From Protopterus annectens (lineage: Eukaryota; Chordata; Ceratodontiformes; Protopteridae): 64,000 nt of DNA. Shown here piece by piece: positions 48,678 to 58,623 of this stretch. Position numbers and translations under genes: made by a program. Position 1 is the stretch's first letter. Each line of letters starts with the position of its first letter. The DNA lies in assembly GCF_019279795.1 (NCBI RefSeq), contig NC_056732.1, positions 1,077,681,083 through 1,077,745,082 of the forward strand, in the 5' to 3' direction. The notes beneath the pieces are model-generated. The model did not search any database. It was not told the origin of the DNA and was given only the letters and a program-made list of their open reading frames with translations.

Positions 48678-49629
48678 CTATGGAGGTGGGTTTGTCTTTT
48701 GAGCCTTGCCTAAAAAAGGCACTATGGGGGTAGCAAGAGCCTTTGCCAATATCCGAAAGCCCAGGGGTGACAGGTGCAAGCCGTCCCTAGCGAAGCATCG
48801 TGGCTTGTCGAGCATGTCATCCCAGGCTGACAGGCATTGGATCCCCTTTGAATGACACCAATACTTAAGCCAATTGTTGAAATTGATCATCTTGTCTTCA
48901 TATTGTGATGCTACTCAAGGTCAGGGTCATACCAGCCTGGGCTACATGCTTAGAGAGGTCCTCTATGTCTCTTTTCATGTAGTCCAGGGAGGTACGTCTC
49001 AGGTCATTCACACCAGCATGGACAATGACTAAGTCATATAAGTACTTGCCTTGGAGTGACCTGAGTGCTTGCATTATGTGGCGGATCTTAGCACCCGACA
49101 GGCAGTTCACCATGACCTTCTCCTTGTTCAGCCTGGTGAGCGGGACATCAGTGTGCCTGACGATAGAGTCACCTATTACAAGTGCATCAGGTGTGTTGTT
49201 TAGCCTTAAGGGCCGTGACTGTTCGGCACACTGGCTTTGTGAGCTATGTATTGCACGTGTTTTGTTTCATGGTAGTGGTTGCTTGGGTGTCTGCTTTGGA
49301 GGTCTCTGCTGCTTAGGCAGATTTTTATTTAGAGCCTCCGAGTATGTTTTTGTGTGTTTATGTGTTTGGTTTGCTGTCGTGGTAGGTCTATGTGAGACTG
49401 GAATTGTAGTGAGTGTGGTTTCCTTCTCCTCCTGACTGGTTTCACCAGTACTGAGTTGAGAGAGCTTAACCTCCAGTATGGCTATATGGTTGCATCTCTC
49501 ACATGTGTTGGAATTTGTTGGGAGGAGGAGAGGGTTGTCTGTGTACATGAGGCAGTTGTAACATTGCCTCAAGATTCCCAGATTCACCAGCTGGACCGGA
49601 GAGGAGATTGACAACTGACCTTTGGACAT
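48678..49629 (-). pseudogene. CR1 LINE ORF1: zinc-binding N-terminus and SGNH esterase
   Basis: The frame starts MSKGQLSISSP and has two Cys pairs (CYNC and CERC) within the first 45 codons, probably zinc-binding. A TGA at 49267-49269 interrupts it; the same frame then runs on with ALVIGDSIVRH (GDS box, about 49160-49190), VIVHAGVNDLRR (G-x-ND box, about 49000) and, after a one-base shift near 48895, RDGLHLSPLGF (D-x-x-H box, about 48740). GDS, GxND and DxxH are the SGNH hydrolase blocks. CR1 ORF1 proteins are known to carry such an esterase. It ends NPPP just 30 bases before ORF2. Confidence 0.85.
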
Positions 49630-50069
49630 GCTAGAATAGTATTGGGAATTCCTTTATAATTGAAAAAAAGGGCCAATGGGGAACAAGGTACTCAGGGAGT
49701 TTGTGAGGGTGTAGTGCTTTTAATTTTTTAGTGCTGACTTATATAATTGCTTTAGTGAGCAAGTGCCAGGTAACTTAAATGCAATGTGTTACAGGCAACT
49801 TAAATGCAAAAATGACAAACAGTAACTTTCTTTCAAGTGAAACAAGGAAATAAGTACAGTAAGCAATGCAGATATCACTAGGGATCCACAGAAGCGCTGA
49901 AAAGCCGCGTTTTAGGTGGAATTAGCGTTCCAGGGAAATAAGCAAACAAACAACAAGGATACAAACAAAGCTAGATTCAGCAGGCCTGGATCTAGTCTAT
50001 GCTACAGCAAACAAGGTGTACCAATTTCAGTAAGAAACAGTTCAAATATGCAGGCACTATAAGCTTTTA

Positions 50070-50490
50070 ACCAGAAATTCCCAGCTCAGAAGAGCAGAGT
50101 CCAGCCTCTCCTCCCACAAGAGTGCAGACCACAAACCCTTTTAATGTAAAATAACTGGCCTGAAGCCCAAGTGCTTAAACCAGAATTAATACACTTTTAG
50201 AATAACAGACACTGAGCCCTCAATCAGCAGTTCCCAACTTAGAAGGATGTAAGCTACCTGTTCTGCCACTACAGTGCAGACCACAAACCTTCTTAATGTA
50301 AAACAACTGGCCTGAAGCCCAAGTGCTTAAACCAGAATTAATACACTTTTAGAATAACAGACACTGAGCCCTCAATCAGCAGTTCCCAAATTAGAAGGAT
50401 GTAAGCTACCTGTCCTGCCACCACAGTGCAGGCCACAAACCTTTCTAATATAAAACAACTGGTCTGAAGCCCAAGTGCTTAAACTAAAAG
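50070..50490. repeat. 152-bp tandem repeat, about 2.7 copies (LINE 5' region)
   Basis: The marker GACCACAAACC recurs at about 50128, 50280 and 50432, a period of 152 bases. Units contain CTGGCCTGAAGCCCAAGTGC. They lie between ORF1 and the 303-bp array of the CR1 LINE. Confidence 0.9.
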
Positions 50491-51177
50491 GCTTAGAATG
50501 AGTTACACCAAGCAGTAATAAATACAATTGAGTACTTTTAAGATGATGCAAAAGCAAAATAAAGTAGGAAGAAACACAAATACAGTAAAAGCAGATCATT
50601 TTTTTTTGAGTGAGCAAATGAGATGGGCCCAGGAGTTACAGGACAGAAACAAGTGCAAATGCAGACCTTCAAATCAGAAAGTTGAGAGAGATGGAAGACC
50701 GCCAAAACGGCCAGTAACTACAAATTCTGGGCCAGAACCACTCCTTATGTGGTAGACAGGTTACCTAGTGCTTACCACTCCCACTGATAAGCTAGAAGGC
50801 GTCCCTCCAACACAGAAAGGCTTGGGGGGCTCAGAAGCTTACAAATAGTCCTGGATACAGCAAATCTGTATCTGGAACACTAATTACAGGAAAGGTAGGA
50901 AACAGGCTTACATTTTTTTTTTCAGAAAAGTAGCAAAAACAGTAGTAAAAACAATTCACATGCAGTGCAAGCTGGCACACTTGAGTATGTAGCAATATTA
51001 GTCCACACACAGTTTGAAAAAATGTAATTAAATTAAAAAGGACTAAAAGCAAGTGCAGAAAGAGTTTATTAGGTAGAATGCGGTAAAGAGATGGGACTGG
51101 GGGAGTGTCCTAGATCAAATCTACAGTGGGGTGGGCACTGCAAAAGCCACCAAATTTAAACTACAACCAAGAACAGG

Positions 51178-52617
51178 AAGGGGGTGGGGAAAAGTTTCAA
51201 CAGAGATGTGAGGAATCAGAGTGCAAATTATAAAACCAAAAAATATATACTGATCTCTGTATATTTGCAGAACAGTAAGACAACAGATATCTAAGCAACA
51301 ATTTAGCTCTATAATACAGAATAATACAGAAAAATATACTTAGCTCTATATATTTGCAGATAGTCTTGTAAGGCTGTCTCTCAACACACAGGTTCTACTT
51401 TAAATGCAGGCTGCTGCTATTAAGTCAAATTAAGAGAACCTTGCGTTAACAACACACAAGCTATAGAAACCAAAATGAGGGGGGGGGGATTTCAACAGAG
51501 ATGTGAGGAATCAGAGTGCAAATTATAAAACCAAAAAAATATATACTGATCTCTGTATATTTGCAGAACAGTAAGACAACAGATATCTAAGTAACAATTT
51601 AGCTCTATAATACAGAATAATACAGAAAAATATACTCAGCTCTATATATTTGCAGATAGTCTTGTAAGGTTGTCTCTCAACACACAGGTTTCACTTTAAA
51701 TGCAGGCTGTTGCTATTAAGTCAAATTAAGGGAACCTTGAGTTAACAACATACAAGCTATAGAAACCAAAATGAGGGTGGGGTGGGGAAGACAGTTTCAA
51801 CAGTGATGTGTGGAATCAGAGTGCAAATTATAAAACCAAAAAAATATATACTGATCTCTGCATATTTGCAGAACAGTAAGACAACAGATATCTAAGCAAC
51901 AATTTAGCTCTATAATACAGAATCATACAGAAAAATATACTCAGCTCTATATATTTGCAGATAGTCTTGTAAGGCTGTCTCTCAACACACAGGTTCCACT
52001 TTAAATGCAGGCTACTGCTATTAAGTCAAATTAAGGGAACCTTGAGTTAGCAACACACAAGCTATAGAAACCAAAACGAGGGGGGTGGGGAAGACAGTTT
52101 CAACAGAGATGTGTGGAATCAGAGTGCAAATTATAAAACCAAAAAAATATATACTGATCTCTGTATATTTGCAGAACAGTAAGACAACAGATATCTAAGC
52201 AGCAATTTAGCTCTATAATACAGAATAATACAGAAAAATATACTCAGCTCTATATATTTGCAGATAGTCTTGTAAGGCTGTCTCTCAATACACAGGTTCT
52301 ACTTTAAATGCAGGCTGCTGCTATTAAGTCAAATTAAGGGAACCTTGAGTTAACAACACACAAGCTATAGAAACCAAAATGAGGGGGGTGGGGAAGACAG
52401 TTTCAACAGAGATGTGAGGAATCAGAGTGCAAATTATAAAACCAAAAATATATATACTGATCTCTGTATATTTGCAGAACAGTAAGGCAGCTATCTAAGC
52501 AACAATTTAGCTCTATAATACAGAATAATACAGAAAAACATACTCAGCTCTATATATTTGCAGATAGTCTTGTAAGGCTGTATCTCAACACACAGGTTCC
52601 ACTTTAAATGCAGGCTG
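51178..52617. repeat. ~303-bp tandem repeat, about 4.7 copies (LINE 5' region)
   Basis: The marker TGATCTCTGTATATTTGCAG recurs near 51251, 51547, 51852, 52155 and 52458 (periods 296, 305, 303, 303). Units are highly similar, mostly above 95% by eye. Each has a G-run (GAGGGGGGTGGGG) at one end and a TATATA-rich centre. The outermost unit is cut short at 52617. Sense direction of the LINE is right to left, so the array is its 5' end. Confidence 0.95.
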
Positions 52618-52623
52618 TTAATA

Positions 52624-53270
52624 CCTTTCAAGTTCATTAATTTATTCCTATCATAAGTTTCATTTAATGGAAATACTCCACCAGAACAATTCTTATTAAG
52701 CTGAAATCAGCCATGCAAATACTTACAACTTCCTTTATTTTAACTATGATACATAAAATATGCAGGTGTTCCCTTTTCAGGGATTCAGTCTTGCTTGCTT
52801 ATCTTTATCTCTCTCTTTCATTTTTTTTTAAACTCACCTTACAGATCCTGGATCCTGACAGTTTAGAGGAAAGAAAAATAACTGTACCAATCCACACACC
52901 ATTCAGGGAGGGAAGGGTAGGATAGAGGAGAGGTTTTGATCAGCCTTTTTCCACAGCACCCACTTATTGTCATTGCATCACAAGCTCAAAAGTTATAGCT
53001 CCAGCATTGCAGTTGGGATAATTATGTTCAGAACTGACCACTCTTTCGGACACTGTGTGGGTACTTTCACACAGTCACACCTGGACTTGATTTGACAACA
53101 GACACACATTTCAACATGCTGTAGGCACATACATTTGAATTAACTCTACTTTTAACTTTTCTTTTTCTCTCTCTCTCTGCAGTCATAACATCACACAACA
53201 ACACAGAGATCAGTCATACATGAAAGCAGCAGAAAGCAAACAGTTATACCTCTTACCGTTTTTTTTTTTT
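52624..53270 (-). other. Retroviral 5' internal region (fossil, gag start side)
   Basis: This is retroviral DNA between the leader and the LINE insertion. It holds a poly-T/pyrimidine tract (53160-53180) and no well-preserved frame. By position it should contain the beginning of gag. Confidence 0.45.
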
Positions 53271-53273
53271 CCT

Positions 53274-53482
53274 GAGGGTACCGCCCTCGACACAAGGCAC
53301 CTCCTTGTGTTAAATTGTCTTTTTTTATATAGATGCACATATACAATAACAATTTGTCCTTAGTTGCTTTGGGATTTGTCCATTATAACCTTGAGGGTAC
53401 TACCCTTAACACAAGGTACCTCCTTGTGTTTATTTTATATAAATTAATAAACTTTTTGTTAAAACTTGTGGGAACCACCCAC
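53274..53482 (-). other. Retroviral leader with paired stem-loops (fossil)
   Basis: Two copies of a two-hairpin module occur: GAGGGTACCGCCCTC followed by ACACAAGG...CCTTGTGT at 53274-53310, and GAGGGTACTACCCTT followed by the same second hairpin at 53393-53430. A further short hairpin, GTGGGAACCACCCAC, is at 53468-53482. They lie between the primer site and gag, where retroviruses keep dimerisation and packaging signals. Confidence 0.6.
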
Positions 53483-53559
53483 TATTACTTTTACATACAA
53501 CAAACAAGCAAATTTCTGTCATTCTACAAGGCAGCAGATACCACATACCGATCAAGTAA

Positions 53560-53752
53560 CTTGGTCATTCAACAAACAAGAACCTCATATACTTAAAAAG
53601 CAAAGTCAGGCATTCAACAAAACAGTACTTAAAAGCAAGGTCATTCATTGAAGAAAACAGGACATATGATATACTTAAAAGCAGTCAGTCATTTAACAAA
53701 GCAGTATACAGTATTATACTTAAAAGCAGTCAGTCGTTTAACAACACAATAA
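53560..53752. repeat. Degenerate ~45-bp repeats in the retroviral leader
   Basis: Four to five imperfect units with the shared core CATTTAACAAAGCAGT and TATACTTAAAAGCAGTCAGT. Function unknown. Confidence 0.75.
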
Positions 53753-54006
53753 TCACATTGCCACTATTACTTTGAACTGCAGTTTTTTTTTTTTCAAAAA
53801 AAAAAAAAAGAGGAAAGAAAGAAAAACATTTTTTTCCCAAAGAAATTTTGTCATCTTTAGCCTGTATGTTTGCACACCCTGAATAGTTAAGGGTCTGAGC
53901 TCTGACCATTCCATACAAAACAGTGTGGAATTCACAGAATAACTTTCTGTGCTGGGCCCTTTATAATTCATTCTACAGTGTTCTGCAGCAAGATCAAAGT
54001 TCAGAA

Positions 54007-54024
54007 TTCGAGTCACGGCACCAA
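54007..54024 (-). other. Retroviral primer-binding site, tRNA-His type
   Basis: On the minus strand TGGTGCCGTGACTCGAAT lies 2 bases after the 5' LTR. It matches the primer site TGGTGCCGTGACTCGGAT (tRNA-His, as in the HERV-H group) at 17 of 18 positions. Confidence 0.8.
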
Positions 54025-54026
54025 TT

Positions 54027-54748
54027 GTTAAAGTGCAGTTTAAAAAGTACATAAATAACATTAATTACCTTTTAGTCTTGAGTCAATAATAACTCTTCAG
54101 GATGTGCAAAACATTTTCTTTTTGTTTAATTACACATACGTCAGTGCTGGGAGACTATCTACACAATTTAAAGTCAGACTCTCTAAGCAGCAAAAATACA
54201 CAGTTCTTATTTACTTTTCTTATCAGTATCATGCATGCAGAATACTGACGTGGTCAAATAGGATTTCTGCTGACCCTAGTGTTGCTGTATGTAAACACTC
54301 AACAATAATGTTTTTATTAGAAAAACAGAAGCCATCTAACTTGTTAATCAGTCTTGTTTCCTGACCTTATACATTTTAGTACCAGTACATTCTAACTCTC
54401 CAACATTCCTTGTAACTACCCATCCCAGCCTGGGAAGGTCAGAGCTTACATACAGTGTGTTCTTTCTTGCTTTCGCAAACCAGTCTTTATAACATTCTTA
54501 ACCCCTTCAGCACTACTTTCTTTTTACATTCAGTCATCTGTTAATACACTTGCAGCTTGAGATTAGAATGCAGTTGTGAAATACTCATAACTGCAATAAG
54601 TATTTGTGGTTTATATAACTATGCATCTATACTACATATTTTAACATGAACAAATATTAAATAATTCATTAAACATATTTGTGAAGAAATTGTAAGTTAA
54701 TATGCATTTTGTGTAGAATAATCATGGGAGATGCATTTTTCTCTAACA
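54027..54748 (-). repeat. 5' LTR of the endogenous retrovirus
   Basis: 722 bases, TG...CA, aligned with 40317-41031. The differences are mostly single substitutions plus a few short length changes. Confidence 0.9.
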
Positions 54749-54752
54749 CAGG

Positions 54753-55415
54753 TATCTGTCCAGACACATGGAGCAACTGGAATGCCCACAGAGATAACTT
54801 ACTAAAAGGATATACAAGGGCTGAACAATATGTCTGACATGGACCAACTTGAACTTCTATCACTATACTCTGTATCCTACAGACTACTAAGAGGTGACCT
54901 GTGTCTAGCACGTATGGCATCCTCCAACCCAGTACTGATGGATGTGCTGCACATCAGCAAGTCAAATGGCCTGAGAAATACTCTGTCTAGAGATCTAAAC
55001 CTCTTCTGGAACATCAACAGAATGGTTTGGAAGGACAGTCATATCTCACAGAGAATAACACTGTTCTGATACAGACTCCCCATCCATGTAAAACAAAGCT
55101 AATCCCGGTCTATATTGAAGCACAACTTAGATCTATAGATGGGATACAGAAGATTTACCCCAGGACTACCACCTGTACTACAAATAGACACAGACACCTC
55201 CCAAATGCTTTATGTCATACATGGGTCCCCTCAAATTATCAATGATATGATCCCATTTATTTTCATTAGGGGTAAATTATAATTATTGACCATGGGATGG
55301 GTAAGGCCAATCTCTAACCAAATGGGATAGCTTAATTTGAACACAAAAAGGGAAACTGGCTAGACTTAAAAAGGCCCACAAAAGCAGCTAGTCTAGTACT
55401 TGCCTATGAACCTAT
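54753..55415 (+). pseudogene. Old CR1-type LINE, part 2 (C-terminal part and 3' end)
   Basis: Continues the LINE split by the retrovirus: MDQLELLSLYSVSYRLLRGD, LMDVLHISKSNGL and SRDLNLFWNINRMVWKD align with the C-terminal part of ORF2 in copies C and D. The 3' end is GGCTAGACTTAAAAAGGCCC...TTGCCTATGAACCTAT at 55415. This tail is closest to that of the SINE at 20.7 kb. Confidence 0.85.
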
Positions 55416-55610
55416 AAAATAATATACCCTCCACACATCTGATCAAACTGTTGATCAATCAAGTGAAGGACATCCCTGACTGGATATATGACAGTGGTTC
55501 AAAACTAACTGGTTAAATACTTGAGAATTCAGAATTTCAAACAGAGTGGGTAACCAGAAACACCAAGATGCACTTAACTGAGAGTGCCTGAGCCACTGGA
55601 GTTTGAAGCA

Positions 55611-55873
55611 TCTATATTACAAGATCAAATGCTTAGGTGATCGAACACCTAAACATTGAACTTGTAATATCAAACCCCAAAATGTTGAATAGCACAGGAA
55701 AACACGTCAGTCGGCCATGGAAAAGAAAACTAGACAAAACGGCAAAATCTGGTGAATGGCCAAGGGAAATCTTTCCCTGTGTTAAACTGGCCGTTCACTG
55801 TTTTTTGCTTTCAATATTACAAGTTCGATGTTTAGGAGTTTGATCACCTAAACATTCAATCTTGTAATATAGA
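55611..55873. mobile_element. Foldback MITE-like element with 59-bp palindromic inverted repeats
   Basis: The left end (TCTATATTACAAGATCAAAT..., about 59 bases) and the right end (reverse complement TCTATATTACAAGATTGAAT...) match at about 90%. Each repeat is itself a near-palindrome (TATTACAAG...CTTGTAATA with TTAGGTGATC/CCTAAACA inside). The 145-base centre has no coding capacity. A target duplication could not be settled. Probably a non-autonomous DNA transposon; family unknown. Confidence 0.75.
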
Positions 55874-56329
55874 CCCAAGTTTTTATATGCTTCCTTGTAT
55901 GTGTCTTCACTCTACTGCAAACAGTGTATGGAATCATCACCATTCCAAGGGAAAATAGTCTTATTTCTGATTCTCATTGGAGGCGCATACAGAAAACACT
56001 ATTACATTAATGTGACTGACATCTATATTCCAGTTAATGATACTGAAACAATGAGACTGTTACAATCAAGTTTTATATCTCCAAACTATGCATTATTTAA
56101 AGCAAACTGTGGTGGAGTTATCCAGGGAAATAAATAAGGATAGAAAAGAGTTGATAACTCCAGAGCAAGTACAACTAATTCTTTGGAGCTTTGAACTTTA
56201 CAATACATTAAATAAGTAGACCAGATACTATCTAAAACACAGATTTAAAAGGAGTAAACTGAATTAGCTCTGTCCTCAATTATATTTACAGCAGATCATT
56301 ACAAGGACAAATAGTAATATCTAACTGGA
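55874..56329. other. Unassigned intergenic DNA
   Basis: No gene or transposon was recognised. An 80-codon + strand frame (55895-56137) has no known domain. Confidence 0.5.
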
Positions 56330-56730
56330 TGAAGGTTACTATTATTCAAGTCTGTAAGGGTGAGGTCCAGAATTATTTTTTTACAAGCCGATAAGTCTGC
56401 CATGTGGAGGCTAAGATTGTGAAGAAAATAATAAGCGGTCCAATGACAGAACAATATCTCAGAGGAGGGAAATTTAACATCACACAGTTTGATTTCAAAA
56501 AGGGGTTGTCAACTACCTCAGGTTTCTGAAATATTTGGAATCCTGTAACCAGACCCAAAGGTCTTGACCTACAGTTTGATCCCATCTTTATTCATTTAAA
56601 TACAGTATTTAATATCATAGATCATGTGATATAACTTCAAAAGATGAGGAATCTGAGATTAGATTGTAATGGCATTGGTTGAATAGAAGAATGTTGAAAA
56701 GATGGTACCAGGAGGATTAAATAACCAATC
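56330..56730 (+). pseudogene. LINE reverse transcriptase relic (CR1/L2 group)
   Basis: Frames give VEAKIVKKIISGPMTEQYLR (about 56410-56465), QFDFKKGLSTTSGF (about 56485-56525), DPIFIHLNTVFNIIDHVI (about 56580-56630) and IEEC-KDGTRRI (about 56680-56720). These match the order PISLTCV.K..E, QFGFRKG.ST and DFSKAFD of a LINE reverse transcriptase. Heavily mutated. Confidence 0.65.
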
Positions 56731-56756
56731 AGTGTAGCTCCACAAGTAAGGTAATC

Positions 56757-56998
56757 ATGGCAATCATTCATAGCTCAGTCGTAGTCATGGCAATCATTCA
56801 TAGCTCAGTCGTAGTCATGGCAATCATTCATAGCTCAGTCGTAGTCATGGCAATCATTCATAGCTCAGTTGTAGTCATGGCAATCATTCATAGCTCAGTC
56901 GTAGTCATGGCAATCATTCATAGCTCAGTTGTAGTCATGGCAATCATTCATAGCTCAGTCGTAGTCATGGCAATCATTCATAGCTCTGTCTTAGTTGT
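56757..56998. repeat. 30-bp minisatellite, 8 copies
   Basis: The 30-base unit starting ATGGCAATCATTCATAGCTC is repeated eight times with only C/T changes until the last unit. Because 30 is divisible by three it yields an open frame with repeats of MAIIHSSVVV, which is not evidence of a gene. Confidence 0.97.
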
Positions 56999-57114
56999 GC
57001 TTCTTCTCTCCATCTGTGTGAAGTACTCAGAATTACCATATTATAAAGACTCTGAATATCTGAAGATAGCTAAGAATGGCTCAAAATATCCCACAGGATA
57101 TATTCCTTTCCTTA

Positions 57115-58206
57115 GAAGAAAGAGTCCAGGTGGGCCTCCCAAGACATGAAGAAAGCATATGACAAGGTCCTAAGAAAGCTGATTTGGGCAGTCCTGCAGT
57201 GGTTTAAAATCCAAGAAACATTGGTCAAATTAGTCCAGGCTATGCACAGGGATCTAGTGACACAAGAACAGACAGTGTTCTGGATCTCGGAAGATTCACA
57301 ATAGGAGTGGATGCGCATCAGGGTTCAACTCTGAACTTGCTGTTCATAGTGGTGATGGACTAAATTAGCAAGCAAGTTGGAGGGATGAGATCCACAAAGC
57401 GGATTCAGATTATGTCATGCTACAAACAGTCTCTAAATAATAACTTCAGTAAATAATATGGGACTAGAATACAAAACTAGAAACATTGTCTGAAACTGAG
57501 TACTGACAAGACAATTTTCATAGCAGCAAAAGGGAAAATCAGAAGACACTGAAAACTGAGATAGAAGGGAAAAAGTAGATAATATTAACAACTTCAGTGT
57601 CTGGGAGGGTTGAGAAGTGAGGTCTGAATGGGGAGATCACAGCTAGATGCAAATCTGCTGCATCCAGCTGGGACAGTGTCAGGGATAGTGTGTAACAGAA
57701 TAATGCCAATGAAGCTGTAGAGTAAGGTGTACAAAAACAGTAGTATGTTCATTACTTCTGTATGGTACAGACACATGGGCAGTGAAAGTGCACCAGTTGA
57801 TGAAGCTACAGGGGCTGGAGCTGAAGTACCTGAGATGGGTTGTAGGATGCACACTGAGGGATAGACAAATTAATGACAACATCAGAGCAGAAGATAAAGT
57901 ACCTCCAGTTGCACTAGATCAAACATAACCAATTATGATGCTTCAGGCACATGTTCAGGAAAACAGAAAATGATTTGGTGAAGTTGATTTGGGAGAGACA
58001 TGAAGAAGACTAGACGAATTGCAGTCATCCAGACAAGGGATAAATAGACTGAGTGAGAGACGACATGCGGCAAACTAGCATTACTTTCAAGAACTATAGT
58101 GCTAGTCTCTAGCACTGGATTGAGAGAAGTGGTGAGAGATGGCATGACAACCCTACCCCATGTAGAAAAAAGGGGAAAGGGGTTCATGATGATGGTGATG
58201 ATGATT
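57115..58206 (+). pseudogene. LINE reverse transcriptase relic, second clade
   Basis: Frames give DMKKAYDKVLRKLIWAVLQW and LVKLVQAMHRDLV (about 57145-57255; usual form DLEKAYDRVPRKLIWWALR), GVDAHQGSTLNLLF (about 57310-57345), SVSGRVEK near 57595, then LKYLRWVVGCT-like and CFRHMFRKTEN (about 57940-57975). It ends in GATGATGGTGATGATGATTA. This is a different LINE from the CR1 copies, probably of the RTE or a related clade. Many stops. Confidence 0.7.
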
Positions 58207-58311
58207 AGTGCAGAGACATGTATTTATTATATCACAAAAGATGTGCCTTTTCTTTCTTTACTTTTGCTGCTATGAAGCAATAGAAGTTTCTCACCAAAGG
58301 GTTGGAAATAC

Positions 58312-58623
58312 GGTTACCTATTAGAAAATCGAAGTTACAGAACTTCGAATACCATATGGTCGACACCATATGATCGAAGTTCCGTAACTTCGAAATTGAA
58401 AAAAAAACAAAAAAAACAAAGACAACGTACCCTGATGAGTTAAAGCAGGGGACAACCCCCCTGCACCCCCCCACATGGCAAGCCCCCCTGCCTACACCCT
58501 TTACTTTTTCTTTTTTTTTTTTTATGCTCATTTTGAACATTTTGAATTTTCAATTGTTCCATCATTAAAGGTCAACCTTTAGTGATTCGAACAATTGAAA
58601 ATTCGATGTTCCAATAGAAACCC
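58312..58623. mobile_element. MITE with 9-bp target duplication and internal palindromes
   Basis: The 312-bp element is flanked by identical TGGAAATAC (58303-58311 and 58624-58632). Its ends are imperfect inverted repeats (left GGTTACCTATTAGAAAATCG; right, complemented, GGGTTTCTATTGGAACATCG; about 17 of 22 match). Inside are two near-perfect hairpin-forming stretches, TCGAAGTTACAGAACTTCGA near 58329 and a longer one with ATTTTCAATTGTT...AACAATTGAAAAT near 58545-58602, and a C-rich block (58448-58500). No coding capacity. A 9-bp duplication suits a Mutator-like or, with one extra base by chance, a hAT element. Confidence 0.8.

Larger units (their letters stand above)
45739..52617 (-). mobile_element. 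CR1-type LINE with tandem 5' monomers, near full length (copy D)
   Basis: The minus-strand copy has a 5' region (52617-49630) rich in tandem repeats, ORF1 (49629-48678), ORF2 (48648-45852) and a 3' end with GCCTAGTATGAACCTATGAA. The hexamer TTAATA occurs at both ends (45733-45738 and 52618-52623) and reads as a short target duplication, which places the tandem arrays inside the element. The retroviral gag region lies on both sides. ORF1 has one in-frame stop and one frameshift; ORF2 has two frameshifts and an FTDD in place of the FADD catalytic box, so this copy is probably inactive but fairly young. Total length is about 6.9 kb. Confidence 0.85.
40317..54748 (-). mobile_element. Endogenous retrovirus, gamma/epsilon-type, tRNA-His primed (fossil)
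   Basis: Two direct repeats (40317-41031 and 54027-54748) begin TG and end CA and are flanked by the 4-bp duplication CAGG (40313-40316, 54749-54752). The element reads on the minus strand: primer site next to the right LTR, polypurine tract next to the left. Recognisable parts in order are a hairpin-rich leader, gag, integrase and envelope transmembrane fragments. The LTRs differ at about 27 of some 710 aligned positions (near 4%, hand count), so the insertion is neither recent nor ancient. Coding parts are heavily decayed, with dozens of breaks. It lies in an older CR1 LINE and was itself entered by a younger one (45739-52617). Confidence 0.9.

Noticed and set aside
51178-52617. The ~303-bp array as part of the retroviral leader
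   Set aside because: TTAATA at both outer edges and the position upstream of ORF1 favour the LINE; kept as the stated alternative to be tested.
56757-57149. 130-codon frame with repeated MAIIHSSVVV
   Set aside because: It is produced by a 30-bp minisatellite; no start context, splice signal or homology supports it.
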